Of a DNA stretch of 64,000 nucleotides, positions 40,732 to 49,907 are shown piece by piece. Positions within the stretch are counted from its first letter, which is position 1. The number at the start of each line of letters is the position of its first letter. The notes beneath the pieces were generated by a model. It was given only the letters and a program-made list of their open reading frames with translations. It was not told the origin of the DNA and did not search any database. Position numbers and translations under genes: made by a program. The stretch comes from Flavobacterium fragile. Its GTDB lineage: Bacteria > Bacteroidota > Bacteroidia > Flavobacteriales > Flavobacteriaceae. The DNA lies in NCBI RefSeq assembly GCF_023634865.1, contig NZ_JAMLJN010000001.1, positions 434,001 to 498,000 on the forward strand, given 5' to 3'.

Positions 40732-43197
40732 TTGAAAAATATTTTTTTTGCATTTCTATTGGTCCTTTTTTCTTTAACTATTTCAGCACAAAAAGCTCGT
40801 GTTAAGGGAGTGATTTTAGATGAATTTAATAATCCTGTCGAAAATGTAGTGGTACAAGCAGGTGAGAAAAACACAACATCAAACACTAACGGATTTTACA
40901 TTTTAGAGATAGAGGCTAATAAAAAAATAAATCTTGTTTTTTCTCACGTTTCATTAAAAAAGAAAACAATTAGTTTGACGTTAAAACCAAACGAGGATTA
41001 TGAATTAAATCCTCAAATGAGTTCAAAAATTGAAGAGTTAGGAGAGATTTTAATTGATGCCAATAGTAAAAAACGCGTGGAAGGAGTCACCACTATTGAC
41101 CCAGTGGTTGTGAGAAAAATTCCAGGTGCTAATGCCGGAATTGAAAATATTATCAAAACGCTTCCAGGTGTTTATTCTAATAACGAATTAAGTACATCGT
41201 ATGCGGTTCGAGGAGGAAATTACGATGAAAATTTAGTTTATGTAAATGAAATTGAAGTATATCGTCCGTTTTTAGTTCGTTCCGGACAACAAGAAGGATT
41301 GAGCTTTACCAATACTGATATGGTTCAGAATGTAGATTTCTCAGCAGGAGGTTTTCAATCAAAATATGGCGATAAATTATCATCGGTTTTAGATATTACC
41401 TACCGAAATCCAAAACGTTTTGGTGCAAGTTTAGAAACTAGTTTTTTAGGTGGAAGTCTAACCTTGGAAGGCGTTTCTAAAAACCAAAAATGGAGCAATA
41501 TTACAGGTGTTCGTTATCGTGACAATAGTTTACTTGTGAATAGTCAAGAGACCGAAACTAACTTTAGACCTACTTTTTTTGATGTGCAATCTTTACTGAA
41601 TTTCAATGCTTCAACCAAATGGAATTTCAGTTTCTTAGGAAATATTTCGCAAAACAGATACAATTATCAACCCTTAACGCGTCAAACCAATTTTGGAACT
41701 ATTGATGAGCCAATTGCTTTATTGGTTTTTTATGAAGGGCAAGAAAAAGACAAATACCTTACCTTTTTTGGTGCTGGAAAAGCCGTTTATCAATACAATG
41801 AAAACAATAAATTGAAATTCATCCTATCAGGATATCATACGCAAGAGCAAGAATATTATGATATTTTAGCTCAGTATCGTTTAGGTGAAGTAGATGCTAA
41901 TATCGGCTCGGAAACATTTGGTGATGTTGTTTATTCAAGAGGTGTGGGTTCACAATTAAATCACGCCCGAAATGATTTAGATGCTTTAATTGCTAATGCA
42001 GAAGTGAAAGGATTTCATGATTTGAATGAAAAATCACAAATTGAGTGGGGGGCTAAATTTACTTTAGAAGATATTAGAGATCGTTTAGTTGAATGGGAAG
42101 TGATAGATTCTGCAGGGTTCTCATTGCCAAATCCAATTTTAGATTATCAAAACGACCAACCTTACCATCCTTACGTAGGTCCTTTAGCGCCTTATAAAAA
42201 TATTAGAGCAACAAATTTCACTAGAATCAATAGACTTTCGGGGTATGTACAATGGAATTATCGTGGCAAAATAGGAATGCATGATTATTGGTTAAATGCT
42301 GGAGTACGTTCACACCAATGGCAAGTTACAGCTGATGGTAGACCAAATGGTGATAGCCAAATTACATTTTCACCAAGGGCGCAATTTGCCTTTAAACCCG
42401 ATTGGAATAAAGATATATTATTTCGTCTATCGGGAGGACTATATCATCAGCCGCCCTTTTACAGGGAACTTCGAGATTATGATGGAGTAGTGCAAACCAA
42501 TGTGAAAGCACAACAATCGATTCATGTAGTTTTAAGCAGTGATTATAGCTTTAAAATGTGGAATCGTCCTTTTAAACTAGTTTCAGAAGCCTATTACAAA
42601 AATATTTCGGATGTTAACACGTATACTGTGGATAATGTTCGTATTCGCTATAGAGCCAATAATAATGCGGAAGCATATGCTTATGGATTAGATGCTCGAT
42701 TAAACGGAGAATTTGTGCCAGGAACAGAATCTTGGTTTAGTTTTGGCTACTTAAAAACAGAAGAAAATCAAGATGGAAAAGGTTTTATTGCGCGTCCAAC
42801 CGATCAACGATTGAAATTTGGCATTTTGTTTCAAGATTATATGCCTAATATTCCGAATTTGAAATTGTATTTAAATTTGGTTTACAATACAGGTTTGCCA
42901 GGAGGAGCTCCTTCCTATACTGAAGATGCTTATGCTTATCAAATGAGATTGAACGATTATCGTCGTGCAGATGTGGGATTTTTGTATGTGTTTAAAGATG
43001 CTGGAATTAAATCATCCAAAAAATGGTTGAAATCGTTTAATGAATTTTCATTGGGATTAGAAATTTTCAATTTGTTCAACAATCAAAATGCCATTACAAA
43101 TACTTGGGTTCGCGATGTGTACACGAAATCACAATACGGAATTCCTAACTACATGACCACACGTGTTTTCAATATCAAATTAGTTGCTCGATTGTAA
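40732..43197 (+). CDS. TonB-dependent receptor
   Basis: An 821-residue outer-membrane receptor. It begins with a signal peptide (MKNIFFAFLLVLFSLTISAQ), then a CarboxypepD_reg-like domain (residues 21-100), a plug domain (about 115-225, with STSYAVRGGNYDENLVYVNEIEVYRP split by strands), and a 22-strand barrel ending in LVARL. The start codon is TTG. The substrate is unknown; no SusD partner is adjacent, so glycan import by a SusCD pair is not supported. Confidence 0.93.
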   Translation: MKNIFFAFLLVLFSLTISAQKARVKGVILDEFNNPVENVVVQAGEKNTTSNTNGFYILEIEANKKINLVFSHVSLKKKTISLTLKPNEDYELNPQMSSKIEELGEILIDANSKKRVEGVTTIDPVVVRKIPGANAGIENIIKTLPGVYSNNELSTSYAVRGGNYDENLVYVNEIEVYRPFLVRSGQQEGLSFTNTDMVQNVDFSAGGFQSKYGDKLSSVLDITYRNPKRFGASLETSFLGGSLTLEGVSKNQKWSNITGVRYRDNSLLVNSQETETNFRPTFFDVQSLLNFNASTKWNFSFLGNISQNRYNYQPLTRQTNFGTIDEPIALLVFYEGQEKDKYLTFFGAGKAVYQYNENNKLKFILSGYHTQEQEYYDILAQYRLGEVDANIGSETFGDVVYSRGVGSQLNHARNDLDALIANAEVKGFHDLNEKSQIEWGAKFTLEDIRDRLVEWEVIDSAGFSLPNPILDYQNDQPYHPYVGPLAPYKNIRATNFTRINRLSGYVQWNYRGKIGMHDYWLNAGVRSHQWQVTADGRPNGDSQITFSPRAQFAFKPDWNKDILFRLSGGLYHQPPFYRELRDYDGVVQTNVKAQQSIHVVLSSDYSFKMWNRPFKLVSEAYYKNISDVNTYTVDNVRIRYRANNNAEAYAYGLDARLNGEFVPGTESWFSFGYLKTEENQDGKGFIARPTDQRLKFGILFQDYMPNIPNLKLYLNLVYNTGLPGGAPSYTEDAYAYQMRLNDYRRADVGFLYVFKDAGIKSSKKWLKSFNEFSLGLEIFNLFNNQNAITNTWVRDVYTKSQYGIPNYMTTRVFNIKLVARL

Positions 43198-43222
43198 GCC
43201 AATAATTATTTTAGTATATTTG
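43192..43222 (+). promoter_or_regulatory. Bacteroidota-type promoter of the lipoprotein gene
   Basis: TTG (43192-43194), a 20-base spacer and TATATTTG (43215-43222) match TTG-N17..23-TAnnTTTG. The -33 box overlaps the last codon of the TonB-dependent receptor gene, and the -7 box is 18 bases before the lipoprotein start. Confidence 0.78.
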
Positions 43223-43240
43223 ACTATAAAATTCAAACAG

Positions 43241-43954
43241 ATGAAGCGTATTCTTTTCACTTTTAGCTTGGTTGCAACTTTAATGAGTTGTAAAGAAGAA
43301 ACGGAAACTCCAAAAGTTATCTACGAAGAAGGAAAAACTAAGGTAGAAGCAGAAACGAGAGATACGTCATCTATCAAGGTGGCTGATTTGCCAATTTTCA
43401 TGGAAGGAACCAAGTATTTGATTCATCCTATTGGTGATGTTCGTGTCTATGACTCGAATAGTAAAGTGTATGGAAGCAGCAAAACCAACCAAGTAAGCTA
43501 TGCGATTTCCAATTATAACCGATTTGAAATTACAGGTTACTTCGATAATTTGAATTTTCAACACATTGATTCTATGAATGTAAAACCATTAACCGATAAG
43601 AAAATCCAAATTCAAACGGCTACTTTTTTAGACGGAATTGCCGCTAAAACGAAAAAGCAAATTATCGTTTATACTTTAGTGGATTCCGATACTAACAAAG
43701 ATGGAAAAATCAATCAAAATGATATTCGTTCGTTGTATTTGAGCACCATTAGTGGTGACAACTTTACTAAACTTTCAGAAGAGTTTCAGGAATTAATTGA
43801 TTGGAATATTATTGAAGCTCAAAACCGTTTGTACTTTAGATGTATTGAAGATATCAACAAAAATGGCGCTTTTGATAAAAATGATAAAGTACATTACCAC
43901 TTTGTAAACTTGTTAGCTGACGAGTGGAAAGTGGAAGTTTATACTCCGAATTAG
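43241..43954 (+). CDS. Lipoprotein of unknown function
   Basis: A 237-residue protein. The signal peptide MKRILFTFSLVATLMSC ends in a lipobox with Cys17, so the mature protein should be lipid-anchored. Residues 160-175 (DSDTNKDGKINQNDI) and 207-220 (DINKNGAFDKNDKVH) look like dockerin/EF-hand calcium loops. No family name is recognised. It has its own promoter but follows the TonB-dependent receptor closely; a functional link is possible. Confidence 0.75.
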   Translation: MKRILFTFSLVATLMSCKEETETPKVIYEEGKTKVEAETRDTSSIKVADLPIFMEGTKYLIHPIGDVRVYDSNSKVYGSSKTNQVSYAISNYNRFEITGYFDNLNFQHIDSMNVKPLTDKKIQIQTATFLDGIAAKTKKQIIVYTLVDSDTNKDGKINQNDIRSLYLSTISGDNFTKLSEEFQELIDWNIIEAQNRLYFRCIEDINKNGAFDKNDKVHYHFVNLLADEWKVEVYTPN

Positions 43955-43995
43955 TTTAAGTAATTAAAAAAATCCGTTTCATCTGCGTTGCTACT

Positions 43996-44697
43996 CTAAA
44001 TCAAAATATCACTCTCTAGATCCGATTTTTCGATTTCAAAATCAAATCCCAATTGCGAAACCAGTTGTATGACCAAATTCTTATACCAGTTTTCACTTTT
44101 AGGATGAATGTAAATTTTTTCTATAAGTTGATTTAAGTTCACATCAACTTTTAAACCGTTATCGATTTTCATTCCATTAGCTGAAACGTCCGAAATAATG
44201 CGAATTTCTCTTTCGTATTGAAAACTTTTTCGTTTAAACAAAAACGGGAAAAACGTATCTTCAAACGGAATAAATTCTTTTTTGTAATCGATATAATTAA
44301 CGGCACCAATATATTGTTCGGTTTGCCTTTCAGGTTGTAAGGCTTCTTTTAGTCTGCCAATAGTTGTTTGAATCGCTAAACCTTCGGTGTTTTGAGTGAA
44401 AATTTGCCACATGGCGAAGGATTCGTACTCGTTAATATGCCAACTACTAATCACTACTTTTTCTCGATGTGATTTGTAGTAATCCAAAAACTTTGGATTG
44501 TTAGCTGCAATTTTTTTGATTTCTTCAAAAGTGGGTTCTGAAAATGTGCCTTCATATTGGTCTTCAAACTTATCTGAACGCGACATAAACAATTGACGCG
44601 ATAGTAACATGTCTAAGAACTTAGACAAGTCCAAATACTTCCAAACAATGGTGTCATTGTCATCGGGTAAAGTGATATTGGGATGGTTTATGTACAT
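43996..44697 (-). CDS. DUF2971 domain-containing protein
   Basis: A 233-residue protein of the DUF2971 family. The conserved features are WKYLDLSKFLDMLLSRQLFMSR near the start, a DKFEDQYEG segment, ISSWHINEYESFAMWQIFTQNTEGLAI in the centre, and a late EREIRII. The family occurs sporadically in many bacteria, often near mobile DNA, and its function is unknown. Short dispersed repeats lie on both sides of the gene, in inverted orientation. Confidence 0.88.
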   Translation of the reverse strand: MYINHPNITLPDDNDTIVWKYLDLSKFLDMLLSRQLFMSRSDKFEDQYEGTFSEPTFEEIKKIAANNPKFLDYYKSHREKVVISSWHINEYESFAMWQIFTQNTEGLAIQTTIGRLKEALQPERQTEQYIGAVNYIDYKKEFIPFEDTFFPFLFKRKSFQYEREIRIISDVSANGMKIDNGLKVDVNLNQLIEKIYIHPKSENWYKNLVIQLVSQLGFDFEIEKSDLESDILI

Positions 44698-44702
44698 TTT
44701 TC

Positions 44703-44776
44703 AAGTTCAATTAAAAGTTCAATTACACGTTCAAAATTCAAGTTTTGGAACACAGATTTAAGAAATTTACATAATC
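44703..44776. repeat. 12-bp tandem repeat and dispersed repeat beside DUF2971
   Basis: AAGTTCAATTAA and AAGTTCAATTAC (44703-44726) are followed by a degenerate third unit to 44739. GGAACACAGATTTAAG at 44747-44762 is identical to 15506-15521. On the far side of DUF2971, GCAACGCAGATGAAACGG (43972-43991 on the minus strand) resembles it in inverted orientation. Confidence 0.65.
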
Positions 44777-44813
44777 TAAAAAATCTTGAAATGAGATTAA
44801 TTTATTTTAGATA

Positions 44814-44848
44814 AACTCTTAACTTCCATCTCCCAACTCTTTACTTTT
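44814..44848. repeat. 7-bp repeat array beside the MsbA-like gene
   Basis: Five heptamers: AACTCTT, AACTTCC, ATCTCCC, AACTCTT, TACTTTT. The array reaches the stop codon of the ABC exporter gene. It is about 77% identical to 48946-48976 in the same orientation and resembles the array inside prmC. Confidence 0.75.
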
Positions 44849-46679
44849 ATTCAAAACTCTGCATCATCACTAACTTCGAATACGTTCCGTTTAAAGCTAA
44901 TAATTCGTCGTGTGTTCCTTGTTCTACGATTTCACCTTTTTGCATTACAACAATTTTATCTGCTTTTTGAATCGTAGATAAACGGTGCGCAATAACAATT
45001 GATGTTCGGTTTTGCATCATATTTTCTAAAGCCACTTGAACGAATTTTTCGCTTTCCGTATCTAAAGCAGAAGTTGCTTCATCCAAAATCATGATTGGTG
45101 GATTTTTCAAAACCGCTCTCGCAATCGATAAACGTTGTTTTTGTCCGCCCGAAAGTTTTCCACCTGCATCACCAATATTGGTTTCAATTCCGTTAGGTAA
45201 GTCTTTTACGAATTCGTAAGCATTAGCCACTTTTAAAGCAGCAATAATTTCTTCATCGGTTGCATCTTCTTTCCCTAAACGAATATTATTTTTAATCGTA
45301 TCGTTAAATAAAATCGAATCTTGAGTAACCAATCCCATTAGATCACGAAGTGATTCTAATGTCATGTCTTTAATGTCGATTCCGTCGATTTTTACGGTTC
45401 CTTCTTGTACATCATAAAAACGAGTCAATAAATTAGCAATCGTACTTTTTCCAGAACCAGATTGTCCAACTAATGCTATCATTTTTCCTTTAGGAATTTC
45501 CAAAGAGAAGTTTTTCAAAACGTTTTCTTCAGCGTACCCAAAGTTGATATTTTCGATACTGATTTTTTCGTTAAAGGAATTTTTTACTATGGCATTTGGT
45601 TTGTTGGTAATGGTGTTTTCAACTTCTAGCACTTCAAATACACGTTCGGCAGCCGCTAATCCATTTTTAACAGCATAAGAAGCTTTAGAAATGGCTTTAG
45701 CAGGTGTTAAAATATTATAAGCTAATCCAATGTAGGTGATAAAATTTGAACCTTTTAAAGAACCTTCAACTAAAACTAGGTTACCTCCATATACTAATAA
45801 CACTCCGATAACTAAAATTCCCATAAATTCACTCATAGGTGAAGCTAAATTGTTTTTCTTACTAATAGAAATGGTTAGTTTATACAAACGATTGATAGAA
45901 TCATTGAATGTTTTAGCAAAAATATTTTCTGCATTGTAGCTTTTGACTACCTTCAAACCACTTAAGCTTTCCTCTACTATCGAAATTAAATAGCCATTTT
46001 CTTGTTGGGCCCTGCTAGATTGTGATTTTAGACTTTTACCAATTTTTGAAATAATAAATCCAGAAATTGGTATAAAAACAAACACGAAAACAGTTAATTT
46101 CCAACTAATCGATATCATAGCAATCAATGAAAATACAATAGTTAGTGGTTCTTTAACAATGAGTTCCAAAACCATAAAAAATGAATTCTGAACTTCGTTT
46201 ACATCACCCAGCATTCTTGCCATTACATCCCCTTTTCTTTTTTCAGAATAATAGGAAACAGGTAATGAAACAATTTTGTTGAACATCTTGTCACGTAAAT
46301 CACGTAGTACTCCTGTCTTGACTTTGGTTAAATGCTGTAATGCTAAGTAGTTTGACAGATTTTTAAATAAAAAAGTTACTAATACTAAAGCTACCGTAAG
46401 CATTAATCCGTATTGAATACCATAATCTTTAGAATATTGATTGACATAATAGGCAATATATTCTTGCCAATTTCCTAATGCATTTATGATTCCATCGTAA
46501 ATTGGTAGTTCAACTTCTTCTGTTTTTCTTTCATCAAATAAAACAGAAAGAACAGGCATGATAAATACCATTCCTAGTGTTCCAAATAAAGCATACAAAA
46601 TGTTGAAGGAGATGTTACCCGCCACATTGTATTTGTACTTTTTAGCAAAAGGAATAAGTTTTTTTAAATTTTCGTCCAT
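44847..46679 (-). CDS. ABC exporter, MsbA-like (fused permease and ATPase)
   Basis: A 610-residue half-transporter. Six transmembrane helices lie in residues 20-330. The nucleotide-binding domain has Walker A VGQSGSGKSTIANLL, signature LSGGQKQRLSIARAVLK, Walker B IMILDEATSAL and the switch His in IVIAHRLSTIQ. MsbA-type exporters flip lipid A core or other lipids as homodimers. The gene begins directly after the stop codon of the phosphohexomutase, with no space, so the two are co-translated. Confidence 0.92.
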   Translation of the reverse strand: MDENLKKLIPFAKKYKYNVAGNISFNILYALFGTLGMVFIMPVLSVLFDERKTEEVELPIYDGIINALGNWQEYIAYYVNQYSKDYGIQYGLMLTVALVLVTFLFKNLSNYLALQHLTKVKTGVLRDLRDKMFNKIVSLPVSYYSEKRKGDVMARMLGDVNEVQNSFFMVLELIVKEPLTIVFSLIAMISISWKLTVFVFVFIPISGFIISKIGKSLKSQSSRAQQENGYLISIVEESLSGLKVVKSYNAENIFAKTFNDSINRLYKLTISISKKNNLASPMSEFMGILVIGVLLVYGGNLVLVEGSLKGSNFITYIGLAYNILTPAKAISKASYAVKNGLAAAERVFEVLEVENTITNKPNAIVKNSFNEKISIENINFGYAEENVLKNFSLEIPKGKMIALVGQSGSGKSTIANLLTRFYDVQEGTVKIDGIDIKDMTLESLRDLMGLVTQDSILFNDTIKNNIRLGKEDATDEEIIAALKVANAYEFVKDLPNGIETNIGDAGGKLSGGQKQRLSIARAVLKNPPIMILDEATSALDTESEKFVQVALENMMQNRTSIVIAHRLSTIQKADKIVVMQKGEIVEQGTHDELLALNGTYSKLVMMQSFE

Positions 46680-48407
46680 TTAGTTTAGTTTCATTGCCGA
46701 AATAATTCCTGCAATTTTATTATCTAGTTCTTTTTCTACTGATTTTGCGTTTTCAATTGAGTTTAAAACCCCATTTACGCTGAAATAGAATTTAATTTTA
46801 GGTTCGGTACCACTTGGTCTTGCACAGATTTTACTTCCGTCTTCCAAATAGTAAATTAATACGTTTGATTTTGGAATATGAATTTCAAATTCTTCATTGT
46901 TCATGAAGTCTTTTCCTTTAGAAGCTTGGTAATCTTCTATACAAATTACACGTTGTCCGTTGATTTCTTTCATTGGATTTTCGCGTAAATCAATCATCAT
47001 TTGTTTGATTTCATTTGCGCCCTCAATTCCTTTTTTGGTAATCGAAATCAAATGTTCTTTGTAGAAGCCAAAATCAATATATAAATTCAATAATTCTTGA
47101 TATAACGAACTTCCAGAAGCTTTAGCTTGTGCTGCAATTTCACTCACTAATAAGATAGCTGCAACCGCGTCTTTATCGCGAACCGCGTCGCCCACCATGA
47201 AACCAAAACTTTCTTCGCCACCACCAACAAATTTCTGATTTGGGAAATCTTTAATGAATTTCGCAATCCATTTGAAACCGGTTAATCCTACTTTACATTC
47301 TACATCATAAGCAGCTGCTAATTCCAACATCATGGGAGTGGAAACTATAGTTGAACCAATGAATTCATTTCCTTTGAATTTATCGGCGCGCTTCCATTGT
47401 TCTAATAAGAAAGCGGTCATGATAACCATGGTTTGGTTTCCGTTTAATAATTTGATTTTTCCATCTAAATCTCGAACCGCAACGCCTAAACGATCAGAAT
47501 CTGGATCGGTTCCTACGACCATATCTGCACCAATTTTCTCTGCCAAAGCAATTGCCATAGACAACGCTTCTGGTTCTTCAGGATTTGGAGAAACTACGGT
47601 TGGAAAATCACCATTAGGTTCCGCTTGTTCAGGAACGATATTCACATCGGTATACCCTGATTTTGCCAAAACATTAGGAATCGCTTTAATCGAAGTTCCG
47701 TGTAAAGAAGTATAAACGATTTTTAAATTCGCTTTAGCTTCAACTGGCGTTTTAAAACTTGCATTTTCAATAGTTGATTTTGCGAAAGCTTCGTCTACTT
47801 CGGTATCGATATATTCAATTAAATCGTTATTCGCTTCGAATTTGATGTCGCTGTATTTTAAATCTTCGATTACTTTGATAATTTCAGCATCTTGAGGTGG
47901 AACTAATTGACCTCCATCTTGCCAATATACTTTGTATCCGTTGTATTCTGGCGGATTGTGAGAAGCGGTTAAAACAATTCCTGCATGACAATTCAAATAA
48001 CGAACGGCAAATGATAATTCAGGAGTAGGGCGCATATCTGAAAATAAATACACTTTAATTCCGTTAGCCGAAAAAACATCAGCCACCACTTTAGCCAATG
48101 TGTTACTGTTATGGCGACAATCGTAAGCGATTGCCACTTTTAATTGTTCGTTTGGAAACGATTTGTGTAAATAATCAGATAAACCTTGTGTGTTTTTTCC
48201 AAGTGTATATTTGTTGATACGATTCGTTCCAACACCCATAACACCGCGCATTCCGCCGGTTCCAAACTCTAAATTTTTATAAAAACTTTCTTCTAACTCT
48301 TTTGGAGCAGAAGTCATCATTTCTTTGATGGCTTCTTGAGTTGCTTCGTCAAATGTTGGGGTTAACCACTCGTTTACTTTGTTTAAAATACTTTGTTCGA
48401 TATGCAT
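46680..48407 (-). CDS. Phosphohexomutase (phosphoglucomutase/phosphomannomutase family)
   Basis: A 575-residue alpha-D-phosphohexomutase of the PGM2-like group. The phosphoserine loop is TASHNPPEYNGYKVY (near residue 135), the metal loop is GTDPDSDRLGVAV, the sugar loop GGGEESFGF, and the phosphate-binding loop ARPSGTEPKIKFYF near the C-terminus. It interconverts sugar 1- and 6-phosphates. I use the ATG at 48407; the frame continues eight codons into the neighbour. It lies between an ORF6N gene and the ABC exporter. Confidence 0.94.
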   Translation of the reverse strand: MHIEQSILNKVNEWLTPTFDEATQEAIKEMMTSAPKELEESFYKNLEFGTGGMRGVMGVGTNRINKYTLGKNTQGLSDYLHKSFPNEQLKVAIAYDCRHNSNTLAKVVADVFSANGIKVYLFSDMRPTPELSFAVRYLNCHAGIVLTASHNPPEYNGYKVYWQDGGQLVPPQDAEIIKVIEDLKYSDIKFEANNDLIEYIDTEVDEAFAKSTIENASFKTPVEAKANLKIVYTSLHGTSIKAIPNVLAKSGYTDVNIVPEQAEPNGDFPTVVSPNPEEPEALSMAIALAEKIGADMVVGTDPDSDRLGVAVRDLDGKIKLLNGNQTMVIMTAFLLEQWKRADKFKGNEFIGSTIVSTPMMLELAAAYDVECKVGLTGFKWIAKFIKDFPNQKFVGGGEESFGFMVGDAVRDKDAVAAILLVSEIAAQAKASGSSLYQELLNLYIDFGFYKEHLISITKKGIEGANEIKQMMIDLRENPMKEINGQRVICIEDYQASKGKDFMNNEEFEIHIPKSNVLIYYLEDGSKICARPSGTEPKIKFYFSVNGVLNSIENAKSVEKELDNKIAGIISAMKLN

Positions 48408-48411
48408 ATTC

Positions 48412-48909
48412 TTATTTCTTTTTGAAGCCAATTTTGCTTCTTTCTTTTTGTTCTATATTTTTCTGATTGGTATCCATCAGATAATTCAAGGCTTTGTAGA
48501 TTTCTGGAAATTGTTGTTCAATTTCTGAAACTCTATTTGTGATTTCTTCCAAAGACAAAATTGAATTTCTCAGCACTACAAAAGTTCTCATAATTGCAAT
48601 GTTTACTTCAATTGCTTTTTTTGAATTTAATACAGAGGACAACATGGCAACACCTTGTTCTGTAAAAGCAAAAGGCATATATCTTGTTCCTCCGTAACTT
48701 GAGGTCGCAAATTGCGACCTCAAGTTGTCAAATTCCTCTTTTGTAAGTTCAAACATAAAATCTTCAGGAAATCTTTCGATATTCCTTCTGACAGCTTCTT
48801 TTAGTCTTTTTGTTTCAATTTGGTAAAGAAATGCCAAATCAAAATCTAACATTACTTTTTGATTTCTAATTACATAAATTTTGTTGTTGATAATCTCTAA
48901 TTTTTGCAT
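48412..48909 (-). CDS. ORF6N domain-containing protein
   Basis: A 165-residue protein with an ORF6N domain (residues 5-95: KIYVIRNQKVMLDFDLAFLYQIETKRLKEAVRRNIERFP in separate conserved blocks, then RYMPFAFTEQGVAMLSSVL). ORF6N is a DNA-binding domain of phages and large viruses, also found alone in many Bacteroidota chromosomes. A C-terminal helix (IEQQFPEIYKALNYLM) may dimerise. Its gene is wedged between the glycosyltransferase and mutase genes, 4 bases before the latter, and contains a perfect 31-bp palindrome. Confidence 0.9.
   Translation of the reverse strand: MQKLEIINNKIYVIRNQKVMLDFDLAFLYQIETKRLKEAVRRNIERFPEDFMFELTKEEFDNLRSQFATSSYGGTRYMPFAFTEQGVAMLSSVLNSKKAIEVNIAIMRTFVVLRNSILSLEEITNRVSEIEQQFPEIYKALNYLMDTNQKNIEQKERSKIGFKKK
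48696..48726. repeat. Perfect 31-bp palindrome inside the ORF6N gene
   Basis: Two 15-base arms, AACTTGAGGTCGCAA and TTGCGACCTCAAGTT, flank a single central base. On the minus strand it encodes NLRSQFATSS, part of the conserved ORF6N core. It would form a strong hairpin in the mRNA. Confidence 0.95.
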
Positions 48910-48944
48910 GGCGTGTATAATTTAAAAAGTTAATGATTCTGTTT

Positions 48945-48979
48945 TACTCTCAACTTTTACGTCCCAACTCCTCACTAAT
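48945..48979. repeat. 7-bp repeat array at the end of the glycosyltransferase gene
   Basis: Five heptamers: TACTCTC, AACTTTT, ACGTCCC, AACTCCT, CACTAAT. The array contains the last codons and stop of the glycosyltransferase gene and is the same class as 44814-44848. Confidence 0.72.
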
Positions 48980-49903
48980 CTTATAACGTTCTTCGTTGTT
49001 TTTGGTTCTAAGGATAATTTCACCTAAAAATCCGGCTAAGAATAACTGGGTTCCAATAATCATTGCAGTTAATGATAGATAAAATTGTGGTCTTTCAGTA
49101 ATTAATCTTCCAGAAGTATTGATGAACAATTTATCGATTCCTAAATAGAAAGCGAATAAAAATCCAATTACAAACATAATAGAACCTAATAATCCGAAAA
49201 GGTGCATGGGGCGTTTTCCGAAAGTTGATAGAAACCAAATTGTAATCAAATCTAAGAAGCCATTGATAAAACGGCTCATTCCGAATTTGGAACTTCCGTA
49301 TTTTCGAGCTTGATGAATCACCACTTTTTCACCGATTTTTCCAAATCCAGCATTCTTAGCTAGAACCGGAATGTAACGGTGCATTTCACCTGAAACTTCG
49401 ATATTTTTAATAACGATATTTTTGTAGGCTTTCAATCCACAATTGAAATCATTCAATTTTACGCCAGATGTTTTTCTTGCCGCCCAATTAAATAATTTTG
49501 ATGGAATATTTTTCGCAACAACCGAATCGTAGCGTTTTTTCTTCCAACCTGAAATTAAATCATAATTATCTTCGGTAATTAAACGGAATAATTCTGGAAT
49601 TTCATCGGGACTATCTTGTAAATCGGCATCCATGGTAATTACTACATCACCTTGAGCTTTTGCAAAACCAGCATGTAAGGCTTGTGATTTTCCATAATTT
49701 CTAAGAAAACGAATTCCTATTACATTCGGATTTTCGTGCGATAATTTTTCAATAACATTCCAAGAAGCATCTGTACTACCATCATCAATAAAAAGGATTT
49801 CATAGGAATAGTTGTGCGTTTGCATCACTTTCACAATCCAATTGTGCAATTCAGGTAACGACTCTTGTTCGTTTAATAATGGGATAACTATGGATAAATT
49901 CAT
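48950..49903 (-). CDS. Glycosyltransferase family 2 with C-terminal membrane anchor
   Basis: A 317-residue GT2 enzyme of the dolichol-phosphate-mannose synthase-like group. The GT-A domain has LSIVIPLLNEQESLPEL, EILFIDDGSTDASW, GNA-type DADLQDSP as the nucleotide/metal DxD site, and a later NCGLKAYK. Two transmembrane helices (about residues 232-255 and 275-298) anchor it in the inner membrane. It probably charges undecaprenyl phosphate with a sugar for envelope glycan synthesis. It follows the DUF4199 gene by 4 bases. Confidence 0.92.
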   Translation of the reverse strand: MNLSIVIPLLNEQESLPELHNWIVKVMQTHNYSYEILFIDDGSTDASWNVIEKLSHENPNVIGIRFLRNYGKSQALHAGFAKAQGDVVITMDADLQDSPDEIPELFRLITEDNYDLISGWKKKRYDSVVAKNIPSKLFNWAARKTSGVKLNDFNCGLKAYKNIVIKNIEVSGEMHRYIPVLAKNAGFGKIGEKVVIHQARKYGSSKFGMSRFINGFLDLITIWFLSTFGKRPMHLFGLLGSIMFVIGFLFAFYLGIDKLFINTSGRLITERPQFYLSLTAMIIGTQLFLAGFLGEIILRTKNNEERYKISEELGRKS

Positions 49904-49907
49904 TGAT

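Noticed and set aside
40732..43197. SusC/SusD polysaccharide utilisation locus
   Set aside because: No SusD-like gene, glycoside hydrolase or sensor is adjacent; the receptor follows an M23 peptidase and precedes a small lipoprotein.
48412..48909. Prophage remnant
   Set aside because: Only a single ORF6N gene is present; it is common as a stand-alone chromosomal gene in Bacteroidota and no other phage gene is near.
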